Under the pieces are notes generated by a model. That model did not search any database, was not told the origin of the DNA, and saw only the letters and a program-made list of their open reading frames with translations. A stretch of 64,000 nt of DNA from a gamma proteobacterium HIMB30. GTDB lineage: Bacteria > Pseudomonadota > Gammaproteobacteria > Pseudomonadales > Litorivicinaceae. The stretch spans positions 31,557-95,556 of the forward strand of contig AGIG01000008.1 of the NCBI GenBank assembly GCA_000227525.2, given 5' to 3'. Of the stretch, positions 17,582 to 24,736 are shown in pieces. Made by a program: the position numbers and the translations under genes. Each line of letters opens with the position of its first letter. Within the stretch, counting starts at the first letter, position 1.

Positions 17582-20500
17582 ATGGCTACGCTCCCAATCA
17601 ACACACCCTCCGACGAGTTCAAGCTTGAAGATAAGATAAGGCCAGAAAGCCAGGTGCTTGAAAGGCTGCTAAATCGGGCAAATTTATTAAAGTCCGATCG
17701 CGAGGCGATAAGTGAATATGCGACAGAACTGGTACAGTTAATCAGATCAACAAAAGCGCCATCGTTGATGGAGCACTTCCTAGCAGAATACGGTTTGTCG
17801 ACCAAAGAAGGCGTCGCACTCATGTGTCTTGCTGAAGCCATGCTTCGGGTACCTGATTCAGAAACTATAGACGCTCTAATAGAAGACAAGATAACTCCGT
17901 CTGATTGGGGCAAACATCTAGGTGCTGCCTCGTCTTCCTTAGTTAATGCCTCCACGTGGGCACTGATGTTAACGGGCAATGTTCTCGATGATAATCACCC
18001 CGGTCTCCCGGGTATTTTACGTGGAATGATCAAACGGCTTGGCGAACCAGTTATTCGAGGGGCTGTTAGCCGAATGATGAAAGAAATGGGTCGTCAGTTC
18101 GTCTTGGGGGAAACAATATCACAAGCCCTCGCTCGCGCGAGAAAAATGGAAACCCAAGGATATACCTATAGTTACGATATGCTTGGTGAGGCGGCCATTA
18201 CAAAAAACGATGCCACTCGCTATTGCAGGTCGTATACCAACGCGATCAGCTCAATCGCAAAAACATGTACGAAAAAAACAGTGGAAGAAAATCCTGGCAT
18301 TTCTATCAAGCTCTCAGCACTCCATCCTCGATATGAAGTAGCTCAACAAAAACGAGTTCTTTCTGAATTAGTTCCGGTTGTGCTCGGATTAGCACGAGCT
18401 GCCAAAGAGGCGAATATGGGTTTCAATATCGACGCAGAAGAACAAAATCGGCTTGTCTTATCTTTACATGTAATTCAAGCGGTAATCTCATCACCAGATT
18501 TAGCCGACTGGGGTGGTTTTGGCGTCGTAGTTCAAGCTTATGGGAAAAGATCTGACCTCGTGATCGACTGGTTATATCGCCTCAGTGTAGCCCTCGATCG
18601 TAAGATCATGATCCGCTTGGTGAAGGGGGCATACTGGGATACAGAAATAAAATTAGCTCAAACTGAAGGTCTTGAGGATTTCCCTCTTTTCACAACCAAA
18701 ACCGCTACAGATGTCAGTTATATTTCAAACGCTCGTAAACTTTTAGATTACTCAGACCGAATATATCCTCAATTTGCAACACACAACGCGCATTCAGTTG
18801 CTGCGATAATCAAGATGGCGAAGGGACGCAATTTCGAATTCCAGCGTCTCCATGGCATGGGAGAGCGCTTGCATGATGTCGTTCTCAAACAAATAGAAGG
18901 AAGGTGCCGCATATATGCGCCTGTAGGTGCGCACAGAGATCTTTTGGCTTATCTTGTGAGACGGTTACTCGAGAATGGAGCAAATTCTTCATTCGTAAAT
19001 CAGTTGGTTAATAAATCGATCGAGTCTAAATCGATAGCAGAAGACCCATTCCTCAGACTCTCAAAAGATAACCCTCCACAAGAGCTCTCTGGACCAGCTG
19101 ATATTTATGGTTCCGGACGGATAAACTCAAAAGGCTTTGACCTGTCCGATGAGAAGACTCTTTTTGATATCTTTCGCTACGGCGAGCTGAAACTTCCAAA
19201 CGCATCACCTCTCACATTCACTAAGCCAACGGGCACATCTAGACCAGCTTCTAATCCGGCTACAAACCAAGTGATTGGTCATGTTGTGGAGTGCGACGAA
19301 TCCACAGTTTTACGTGCCATATCAGATGCAAGCATGTGGCATGCTCCGCTTGAGAAACGAATCGAGGTCTTGAGAAGGGCTGCAAGCTTATATGACAAAA
19401 ACGCTGGTTTACTCTTCACCACACTCGCTCAAGAGGCAGGCAAGACCGTCCAGGATGCTGCCGGGGAGATTAGAGAGGCAATTGATTTTCTAAGATATTA
19501 CGCCCAACAAGCTGAAACAGTGATGTCTGAACCACGAGGGATATTTACAGCGATATCCCCATGGAATTTCCCGCTAGCCATATTTACAGGTCAAATTGCA
19601 GCCGCATTAGTTACCGGCAATGGAGTGCTAGCAAAGCCAGCAGAACAAACGCCTATCATCTCGTATATAGTGATCCAGCTGATGCATCAGGCGGGCGTAC
19701 CAGTCGCGGTACTTCAACTATTACTGGGGTCAGGCGAGCTGGTTGGCTCGACACTAACTAAAAATGCGCGCATCTGCGGAGTAGTATTTACCGGATCTAC
19801 CAATACGGCCATGAAGATCAGACGCTCGATGGCGCAATTTCTCCGCCCAAATGCGCCATTGATCGCAGAAACAGGTGGTCTAAATGCCATGATAATTGAC
19901 TCGACTGCTTTGCCAGAACAAGCCGTTCGCGATGTCATAGCTTCGGCATTCCATTCGGCTGGTCAACGCTGTTCAGCACTCCGTTGTCTATATATCCAGA
20001 AGGATATAGCTCAAGATATCGTGGATATGATTATTGGTGCCATGAATGAACTCTCCGTGGGTAATCCGCAGAGAATAAGTACAGATATAGGACCGGTAAT
20101 TGATCATCAGTCTAAGACTAAGATTGATCAATACATCGCCAAAGCTCGCTCATTCGATCGTGTTCTTCACTCATTACGGGTTGATACTGACGGTTCTTTT
20201 GTTTCACCAACTCTGATTAGAATCGACAGCATTGATGAGCTTGAGGAAGAAATTTTTGGGCCGGTTTTACACGTTGCCACTTTTAACAGTGATGATCTGG
20301 ACAACGTAATAGAAGGAATAAATCGAAAAGGTTATGGACTTACATTTGGCCTCCACACTCGGATCGATTCTAGAGTCCAAAAGATTTCTGAATGTGTTAA
20401 CGCGGGAAACATCTACGTCAACAGGAATCAAATCGGAGCCGTCGTGGGCACACAGCCATTTGGTGGCGAAGGGCTATCAGGGACGGGTCCAAAAGCGGGA

Positions 20501-21001
20501 GGGCCAAATTATCTCTGCAGGTTTACAAAATTAGCCGAGAGGCATTCAAGTGATGGGTGGGATCAACCCTGCAATTTAGATTCTTTGAGAGACCGTCTTT
20601 CTGAAATGCATAGTCGACAGCAGATTGGTTTCTGCGAAATGCCGGGGCCAACCGGAGAGCTTAACCATCTACGATTTATTCAACGCGGCCCAATTTTGTG
20701 CCTTGGGCCAGGGAGACAGGGCGTAGAAGATCAGATTAAACATATAGAAAAACTTGGGGGTATCGCTACAGGGGTTGATGGCTGGCTAGAACCCCAGGAA
20801 CTGAGTAACCTTCAGAATATCTCAGCAGTTATGTGGTGGGGAGATAATGCGCGCGATTACCTTAAGGTTCTGGCCCGCCGCGCGGGGCCAATAATTCCAT
20901 TAATTACGGAAGAGCCTGATCTGAGTTTTGTTATCCATGAGAGACATATCTGTGTAGATACTACCGCCGCCGGAGGAAATGCAAAATTACTTGCTGGATA
21001 A
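17582..21001 (+). CDS. putA: Bifunctional proline dehydrogenase / pyrroline-5-carboxylate dehydrogenase
   Basis: 1139-residue PutA that oxidises L-proline to glutamate in two steps with channelled pyrroline-5-carboxylate. The proline dehydrogenase barrel spans about 200-480 (GFNIDAEEQNRL, RLVKGAYWDTEIKLA near 342, ATHNAHSVAAI, FQRLHGMGERL). The aldehyde dehydrogenase part spans about 545-1000, with Cys797 in GQRCSALR and the base Glu in AETGGLNAM. An extra C-terminal domain of about 130 residues makes it resemble the longer PutA class. The N-terminal ribbon-helix-helix DNA-binding domain of trifunctional PutA is absent, so it should not repress its own gene. Start: AAGGAA seven bases upstream. 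It is the last gene of the island. Confidence 0.96.
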   Translation: MATLPINTPSDEFKLEDKIRPESQVLERLLNRANLLKSDREAISEYATELVQLIRSTKAPSLMEHFLAEYGLSTKEGVALMCLAEAMLRVPDSETIDALIEDKITPSDWGKHLGAASSSLVNASTWALMLTGNVLDDNHPGLPGILRGMIKRLGEPVIRGAVSRMMKEMGRQFVLGETISQALARARKMETQGYTYSYDMLGEAAITKNDATRYCRSYTNAISSIAKTCTKKTVEENPGISIKLSALHPRYEVAQQKRVLSELVPVVLGLARAAKEANMGFNIDAEEQNRLVLSLHVIQAVISSPDLADWGGFGVVVQAYGKRSDLVIDWLYRLSVALDRKIMIRLVKGAYWDTEIKLAQTEGLEDFPLFTTKTATDVSYISNARKLLDYSDRIYPQFATHNAHSVAAIIKMAKGRNFEFQRLHGMGERLHDVVLKQIEGRCRIYAPVGAHRDLLAYLVRRLLENGANSSFVNQLVNKSIESKSIAEDPFLRLSKDNPPQELSGPADIYGSGRINSKGFDLSDEKTLFDIFRYGELKLPNASPLTFTKPTGTSRPASNPATNQVIGHVVECDESTVLRAISDASMWHAPLEKRIEVLRRAASLYDKNAGLLFTTLAQEAGKTVQDAAGEIREAIDFLRYYAQQAETVMSEPRGIFTAISPWNFPLAIFTGQIAAALVTGNGVLAKPAEQTPIISYIVIQLMHQAGVPVAVLQLLLGSGELVGSTLTKNARICGVVFTGSTNTAMKIRRSMAQFLRPNAPLIAETGGLNAMIIDSTALPEQAVRDVIASAFHSAGQRCSALRCLYIQKDIAQDIVDMIIGAMNELSVGNPQRISTDIGPVIDHQSKTKIDQYIAKARSFDRVLHSLRVDTDGSFVSPTLIRIDSIDELEEEIFGPVLHVATFNSDDLDNVIEGINRKGYGLTFGLHTRIDSRVQKISECVNAGNIYVNRNQIGAVVGTQPFGGEGLSGTGPKAGGPNYLCRFTKLAERHSSDGWDQPCNLDSLRDRLSEMHSRQQIGFCEMPGPTGELNHLRFIQRGPILCLGPGRQGVEDQIKHIEKLGGIATGVDGWLEPQELSNLQNISAVMWWGDNARDYLKVLARRAGPIIPLITEEPDLSFVIHERHICVDTTAAGGNAKLLAG

Positions 21002-21166
21002 GATTCGATGTACTCTGTCGGAACGTTAAGTCGTATCACAACACACATATTGATGGATTAGAACTATGAACCGCTCGCGGCGGTATCGTTTGCACATGAT
21101 CACCGAGGCGAGTCCAAATATTCCGAGTCGCATCATACAATCTATCTGAGATCGAACTACCACTTA

Positions 21167-21240
21167 TGGAGGCGCGTACCGGAATCGAACCGATGTCCAC
21201 GGATTTGCAATCCGCTGCATAACCACTCTGCCAACGCGCC
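21167..21240 (-). tRNA. tRNA-Cys (GCA)
   Basis: 74-base gene with encoded CCA. Acceptor strands GGCGCGT/ACGCGCC pair, the anticodon loop reads TTGCAAA around GCA, the T arm contains GGTTCGATTCC, and the discriminator base is T, typical of tRNA-Cys. Its 3' end faces the island, and its last 45 bases are repeated at 4875-4919. Confidence 0.97.
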
Positions 21241-21257
21241 AGCGTGGAAGGCGGGGA

Positions 21258-21286
21258 ATACTACAACCCTAAGGCGTGTGTGACAA
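21258..21286 (-). promoter_or_regulatory. Promoter of tRNA-Cys
   Basis: On the minus strand TTGTCA (21281-21286) and TAGTAT (21258-21263) are separated by exactly 17 bases and lie 18 bases before the tRNA 5' end, close to a consensus sigma-70 promoter. Confidence 0.7.
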
Positions 21287-21303
21287 GAACCTATCACACG
21301 AAT

Positions 21304-21333
21304 AAAAAAGCCCGCGACTAAGGCGGGCTTTTT
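21304..21333. terminator. Bidirectional intrinsic terminator
   Basis: GCCCGC, a six-base loop, then GGCGGGC, flanked by A6 on the left and T5 on the right. On the minus strand it follows the rhodanese gene by 14 bases and separates it from tRNA-Cys. Confidence 0.85.
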
Positions 21334-21347
21334 CGGTCAGTACCTAA

Positions 21348-22010
21348 TTATGGCTTCACTGTAGTCAAACCGAGGTTTGCCCAGTTCTGCATACCACCAC
21401 GGTACCACTTGATCTTGTGTGCTGGATAACCGAAATCAAGCAATGCTTTGATGTTCGTTGGCGACTGTCCACACCACATACCATTGCAGTACATCACCAA
21501 TGTTTTTGCCTTACCAAACTTCCAAAGACCATCGAACGACGTTGCGCCAAACTCGCCTTCCATGATTTCACCGATCGACAAAGGATCAGCTCCCTTGGCT
21601 GTGTTCAGTTTAGTCCAAGGAATGTTAACTGCACCAGGAATCTGGCCACGCTCGACCCAATTTGGAGTCCGTGAATCGATGACCATGATTGACTCATCGC
21701 CAGCTGTCATCTGCTCGAGATAGTCAATCATCTCATTCTCGCCAATAGTTTCGATACCTGGCGCCAAGCTGATTGGCTGGATACAAAACGGAGGACAAGG
21801 ACGTGACGTTTTTGCAAAAGACGCATCAACATTATTCCCGTTATCTTGTACACGCTGGATCGTCACTAACTTTCCTTTGTGCATGACTTGCGCCGTTGAT
21901 TTACCACCGAAGGTAATATCCACTGGCTTGTTCTCTGCGTGCGCTGCAAATGGTGCGATCGTCATCGCTGCTGCAACCAACGCTCCTGCGATTGTTTTTT
22001 GTAGACCCAT
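21348..22010 (-). CDS. Periplasmic rhodanese-like protein
   Basis: 220 residues. Signal peptide MGLQKTIAGALVAAAMTIAPFAAHA, a short extension with CPPFC (RPCPPFCIQPISLAPG), then a rhodanese domain with MVIDSRTPNWVERGQIPGAVNIPW and the active-site loop YCNGMWCGQSPTN, where the first Cys is at the catalytic position. It should transfer or bind sulfane sulfur in the periplasm (family knowledge; partner unknown). Start at ATG 22010 with AAGGA eight bases upstream; a TTG two codons earlier is less likely. It follows a 58-residue secreted protein by 44 bases in what looks like one operon. Confidence 0.85.
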   Translation of the reverse strand: MGLQKTIAGALVAAAMTIAPFAAHAENKPVDITFGGKSTAQVMHKGKLVTIQRVQDNGNNVDASFAKTSRPCPPFCIQPISLAPGIETIGENEMIDYLEQMTAGDESIMVIDSRTPNWVERGQIPGAVNIPWTKLNTAKGADPLSIGEIMEGEFGATSFDGLWKFGKAKTLVMYCNGMWCGQSPTNIKALLDFGYPAHKIKWYRGGMQNWANLGLTTVKP

Positions 22011-22054
22011 GTTCAATTTCCTTATCGATTTTTATCTTCGAAGACGGTTATCCG

Positions 22055-22231
22055 TTAGAGCGATTCACCTTCATCTGAGCAAGAATCTTCTAGCTCAGCA
22101 TCGGTGGGACAAGGTTTGCCGTCCGCACAGGTTTTTGGCTCTTCAGCGATAGCCGAGCTCATAAGTGAAGGCAGAGGTAATAGACCAAGACCCATCACGA
22201 TGACCAAGGCTTTCAGAAGATCAAAACGCAT
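22055..22231 (-). CDS. Small secreted protein with three cysteines
   Basis: 58 residues: a signal peptide (MRFDLLKALVIVMGLGLLPL through SSAIA) and an acidic mature part of about 29 residues with Cys35, Cys41 and Cys51 (KTCADGKPCPTD, DSCSDEGE). AAGGAG lies six bases before the ATG. It is placed just upstream of the rhodanese gene on the same strand, so a shared role in sulfur or thiol handling is possible but unproven. I recognise no family. Confidence 0.6.
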   Translation of the reverse strand: MRFDLLKALVIVMGLGLLPLPSLMSSAIAEEPKTCADGKPCPTDAELEDSCSDEGESL

Positions 22232-22343
22232 ACAGCACTCCTTAAATTACGTTCTATCGATATAACCAAATGATAGATTAGCGAAACTCTCGAGCGCAAC
22301 CAAGCTGTTTTCACCGAAAGTCTCACCGAAATAGTGCGTCACA

Positions 22344-22715
22344 TCATTTAGGTTTGCAAGGAAACCGAAGTTGCATCATTTGAATTAACGCATTAGGGGC
22401 AGTCATCGAGAAGTCCGCCACTTGTGGCCAATACTCCAAATATGTTTTAACTAAAACAATATCGGCATCGGCTCGCCAGGGAACCGTAAAGCACCCACCT
22501 GAGGGTTGCGATCCCTTTCTCGCATCGACAATACCCAGTAGATAACCGAGCGCAATTTCAGATTGCTGTGACAGCGCATCATACAAATCCTGGGCGCTCA
22601 TAAATGCATAATTATCGTGATTCTCGGTCTGACCAAACGCAGATCCGGGCAGCCAAACCGATAAGCAAATCATCAGTGAGGCCGTTAATGACGTCAGCCT
22701 ATTATTGTTTTTCAT
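22344..22715 (-). CDS. Small secreted Rap1a/Tai-like protein
   Basis: 123 residues with a signal peptide (MKNNNRLTSLTASLMICLSVWLPGSAFG). The mature part has the layout of the Rap1a/Tai fold: a helix with YLLGIVDAR, a cysteine in GGCFTVPW, VLVKTYLEYWPQ, and a final LRFPCK, giving one likely disulfide. In some bacteria this fold neutralises secreted effectors, but it is also common as a stand-alone secreted protein, and no secretion-system gene is nearby. Function unassigned. It is divergent from the potassium channel gene. Confidence 0.6.
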   Translation of the reverse strand: MKNNNRLTSLTASLMICLSVWLPGSAFGQTENHDNYAFMSAQDLYDALSQQSEIALGYLLGIVDARKGSQPSGGCFTVPWRADADIVLVKTYLEYWPQVADFSMTAPNALIQMMQLRFPCKPK

Positions 22716-22756
22716 AGAAATCCTCTAAACTCATGGCACTCTTCAAGGGAAGTGAT

Positions 22757-23674
22757 ATGCGCCTCACTCAACAGCGAATCGCTGAAATTATGAACAAAGG
22801 CCGTTTTGGTGATCGTCTAAGCAAACGCGTTGACCTTGCCCTTTCGCTTCTCATCCTTGCTAACCTAATTGCTGTCTGCCTAGAGTCTGTTGACAGTATC
22901 GCGGCGGTCTATGGCCCGCAACTGTTTGCGTTTGAAATGATTTCTGTCACCGTTTTCGCCGCTGAATACGCATTACGTTTGTGGTCTGCGCCCATGAGGA
23001 CCGACCTCGAGGGAGACTCCCAAACATCCAAACGTTTGAAATATGTGTTTAGTTTCACAGGTATCGTTGACCTGCTCGCTCTCCTCCCAAGTTTCTTGCA
23101 GTGGCTAATACCGGGCGCAGATTTACGTTGGCTTCGTGTGTTACGTATGGTCCGGTTATTGAAACTCAGTCACTATTCGTCGGCTCTGGAAGATCTTTTC
23201 TCAGCGATTTATGAGGAACGGCGAGCGTTTGGTGCGGCTCTTTATCTTCTCGGTATCGCGCTCTTCTTGGCCAGCGCTCTTATTTACGTGGCCGAAAACA
23301 AAGTTCAACCTGATGTATTTTCTTCCATCCCAGAAACCATGTGGTGGGCTATTATCACACTCACCACTGTCGGCTACGGAGACGTGTCTCCGATCACACC
23401 CCTCGGAAAACTCATTGGTGCTCTAACAGCCCTTATGGGAGTTTGTACAGTCGCACTTCTCACCGGGATTGTTGGTAACGCATTTGCAAATCAGCTAGAA
23501 AAACGGAAAGCGATTTTTGAAGCTGAAGTTGATCACGCGCTCGCTGATGGTGTGATTACCTCCGATGAAGCCGCACACATTGATCGGTTGCGACAGGAAT
23601 TCAATCTGTCTGAGGAACATGCGCGAGCTATCATCGCATCATTGACAGAACGCCATAAAAAAGACAAACAGTAG
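22757..23674 (+). CDS. Voltage-gated potassium channel, six-helix type
   Basis: 305-residue inner-membrane ion channel. The voltage-sensor helix S4 has regularly spaced arginines (LRWLRVLRMVRLLKL), and the pore contains the selectivity filter TLTTVGYGDVSP. About six membrane helices occupy residues 15-230; the C-terminal 70 residues are soluble and helical (EAEVDHALADGVITSDEAA) and may help tetramer assembly. Start chosen at 22757 because AAGGGAA stands five bases upstream; an ATG at 22733 lacks a ribosome site. Confidence 0.9.
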   Translation: MRLTQQRIAEIMNKGRFGDRLSKRVDLALSLLILANLIAVCLESVDSIAAVYGPQLFAFEMISVTVFAAEYALRLWSAPMRTDLEGDSQTSKRLKYVFSFTGIVDLLALLPSFLQWLIPGADLRWLRVLRMVRLLKLSHYSSALEDLFSAIYEERRAFGAALYLLGIALFLASALIYVAENKVQPDVFSSIPETMWWAIITLTTVGYGDVSPITPLGKLIGALTALMGVCTVALLTGIVGNAFANQLEKRKAIFEAEVDHALADGVITSDEAAHIDRLRQEFNLSEEHARAIIASLTERHKKDKQ

Positions 23675-23831
23675 GAAACGTTCAATTCTGAAAACAAATA
23701 CTTTTAATCAGCAGATAAATGATTACGAAATTGCAAGCAAAATTCAAAAAAACATTTGAATTTCAATCAATTAGTCGAATATGGAGATCCGCTCGATTCA
23801 AACTTAGTTAATATAACCCTGCCTAACAGGC

Positions 23832-23960
23832 TCTTAAGGTGTGCTTGTTTCAGTAATTTAATCTGTGGGGGATTATTGACGCTGAGATACTCGAGGGATC
23901 GGGGATAGAGGCATGAGGCCTTAAGCAACACCTAACCGCTGCTCTGCAGCGGTTTTTTTT
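23832..23960 (+). ncRNA. Candidate structured small RNA ending in a strong terminator
   Basis: No protein frame fits the 260 bases after the channel gene, yet the stretch ends in a near-perfect intrinsic terminator. Upstream, TTAAGGTGTGCTT (about 23834-23846) can pair with AAGCAACACCTAA (23923-23935) with small defects, forming a closing stem. A competing pairing is CTTAAGG with CCTTAAG. Between them are three GGA motifs (23870, 23896, 23903), as in CsrA/RsmA-sponging RNAs, and TATAAC at about 23811 could be a -10 box. It does not look like 6S, 4.5S or tmRNA. It may equally be the 3' end of the channel mRNA. Confidence 0.35.
23936..23960 (+). terminator. Intrinsic terminator
   Basis: CCGCTGC, TCT loop, GCAGCGG, then T8: a seven-pair GC-rich stem with an ideal U tract on the plus strand. 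Its last T is also the CCA end of the convergent tRNA-Leu gene. Confidence 0.9.
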
Positions 23961-24046
23961 GGTGCCGGTGGCCAGACTCGAACTGGCACGAGGTTTCCCT
24001 CTCCGGATTTTAAGTCCGGTATGTCTACCAATTCCATCACACCGGC
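23960..24046 (-). tRNA. tRNA-Leu (UAA)
   Basis: 87-base gene with encoded CCA and the long variable arm of leucine tRNAs (GAGAGGGAAACCTC). Acceptor strands GCCGGTG/CACCGGC pair, the anticodon loop is CTTAAAA with anticodon TAA, and the T arm has GTTCGAGTC. Confidence 0.96.
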
Positions 24047-24075
24047 GTGTAACCCTCGACTTGGCTAGGGGCAGG

Positions 24076-24103
24076 ATTATACAGCGTTAGCCCCGATTGA
24101 AAA
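24076..24103 (-). promoter_or_regulatory. Promoter of tRNA-Leu
   Basis: On the minus strand TTTTCA (24098-24103) and a perfect TATAAT (24076-24081) are 16 bases apart, about 30 bases before the tRNA 5' end. Confidence 0.6.
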
Positions 24104-24172
24104 GTCATCAAAAGACGATTACTGATCACCCACTAAACACCGATACAGCGGGCTCAAATCTTTATTTGATCC

Positions 24173-24727
24173 TCAATCGGTGGTCGATGGACTGAGATGG
24201 GGCCACGCCGCCTTGAGGTAGGTACCCATCGACCATAGGGTCAATAGTGCTGCAATCACTAAAATCCAGAGACCCGGATGCAACAGTGTTTCTTCGACAG
24301 GAAGCGCAAGACAGACTGTAATCGCAAGCATTTGCGCAGCAGTCTTCACCTTGCCGAGCCAACTGACTGATACATGCGCACGCTGTCCAATTTCAGACAT
24401 CCACTCTCGCAAAGCACTGACTACAATTTCCCGACCGATAATCACGACAGCGGATAACGTCACCAACACAGAATCAAATGCATCGACCAGTAAAACCAGA
24501 GCGGCCGCTACCATCAGTTTATCTGCGACAGGATCAAGAAAAGCACCGAACGCTGATTCCTGTTGCCAGCGACGTGCAAGCCACCCATCAAGCCAGTCTG
24601 TCGCCGCAGCAATCAAAAATACAAGTGCTGAAATCTCACCTGCATACTGCGATGGAATGAACCAGACGAGAACAAGGACGGGAATCAGAACGACACGTAA
24701 TAACGTTAAAAAGTTCGGTAAGTTCAC
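24173..24727 (-). CDS. pgsA: CDP-diacylglycerol-glycerol-3-phosphate 3-phosphatidyltransferase
   Basis: 184-residue inner-membrane enzyme that makes phosphatidylglycerol phosphate. The CDP-alcohol phosphotransferase motif is complete (DWLDGWLARRW, then GAFLDPVADKL), and about four helices follow. The start is GTG (MNLPNFLTLLR). It sits ten bases after uvrC, in the conserved order gacA/uvrY-uvrC-pgsA. Confidence 0.96.
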   Translation of the reverse strand: MNLPNFLTLLRVVLIPVLVLVWFIPSQYAGEISALVFLIAAATDWLDGWLARRWQQESAFGAFLDPVADKLMVAAALVLLVDAFDSVLVTLSAVVIIGREIVVSALREWMSEIGQRAHVSVSWLGKVKTAAQMLAITVCLALPVEETLLHPGLWILVIAALLTLWSMGTYLKAAWPHLSPSTTD

Positions 24728-24736
24728 AAAGATCTC

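Larger units (their letters stand above)
4875..21211. mobile_element. Genomic island in tRNA-Cys carrying proline/hydroxyproline catabolism
   Basis: A 16.3-kb block bounded by a 45-bp perfect direct repeat, with the intact tRNA-Cys at the right end. It holds 13 genes, all assignable to uptake, breakdown or control of proline and hydroxyproline. By eye the coding DNA is richer in A/T-ending codons than the housekeeping genes to the right. No integrase, excisionase, transposase or relaxase was found, and the ends (4920-5073 and 21002-21166) contain no gene. It is therefore either a cassette mobilised in trans or an old island that has lost its integrase. Boundaries rest on the repeat; that the interior arrived as a single unit is inference. 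Confidence 0.75.

Noticed and set aside
4920..21166. Integrase, transposase or toxin-antitoxin genes inside the island
   Set aside because: Every long frame is accounted for by catabolism, transport or regulation; the gene-free ends hold no recognisable remnant.
22344..22715. Immunity protein of a type VI secretion system
   Set aside because: The fold resembles Rap1a/Tai, but no effector or secretion gene is close.
23680..23835. GacA activation box (TGTAAG-N6-CTTACA) upstream of the RNA candidate
   Set aside because: I found no match; only the GGA motifs speak for a Csr-type RNA.
23832..23960. 6S RNA, 4.5S RNA or tmRNA
   Set aside because: None of their conserved core sequences is present, and the neighbours are not the usual ones.
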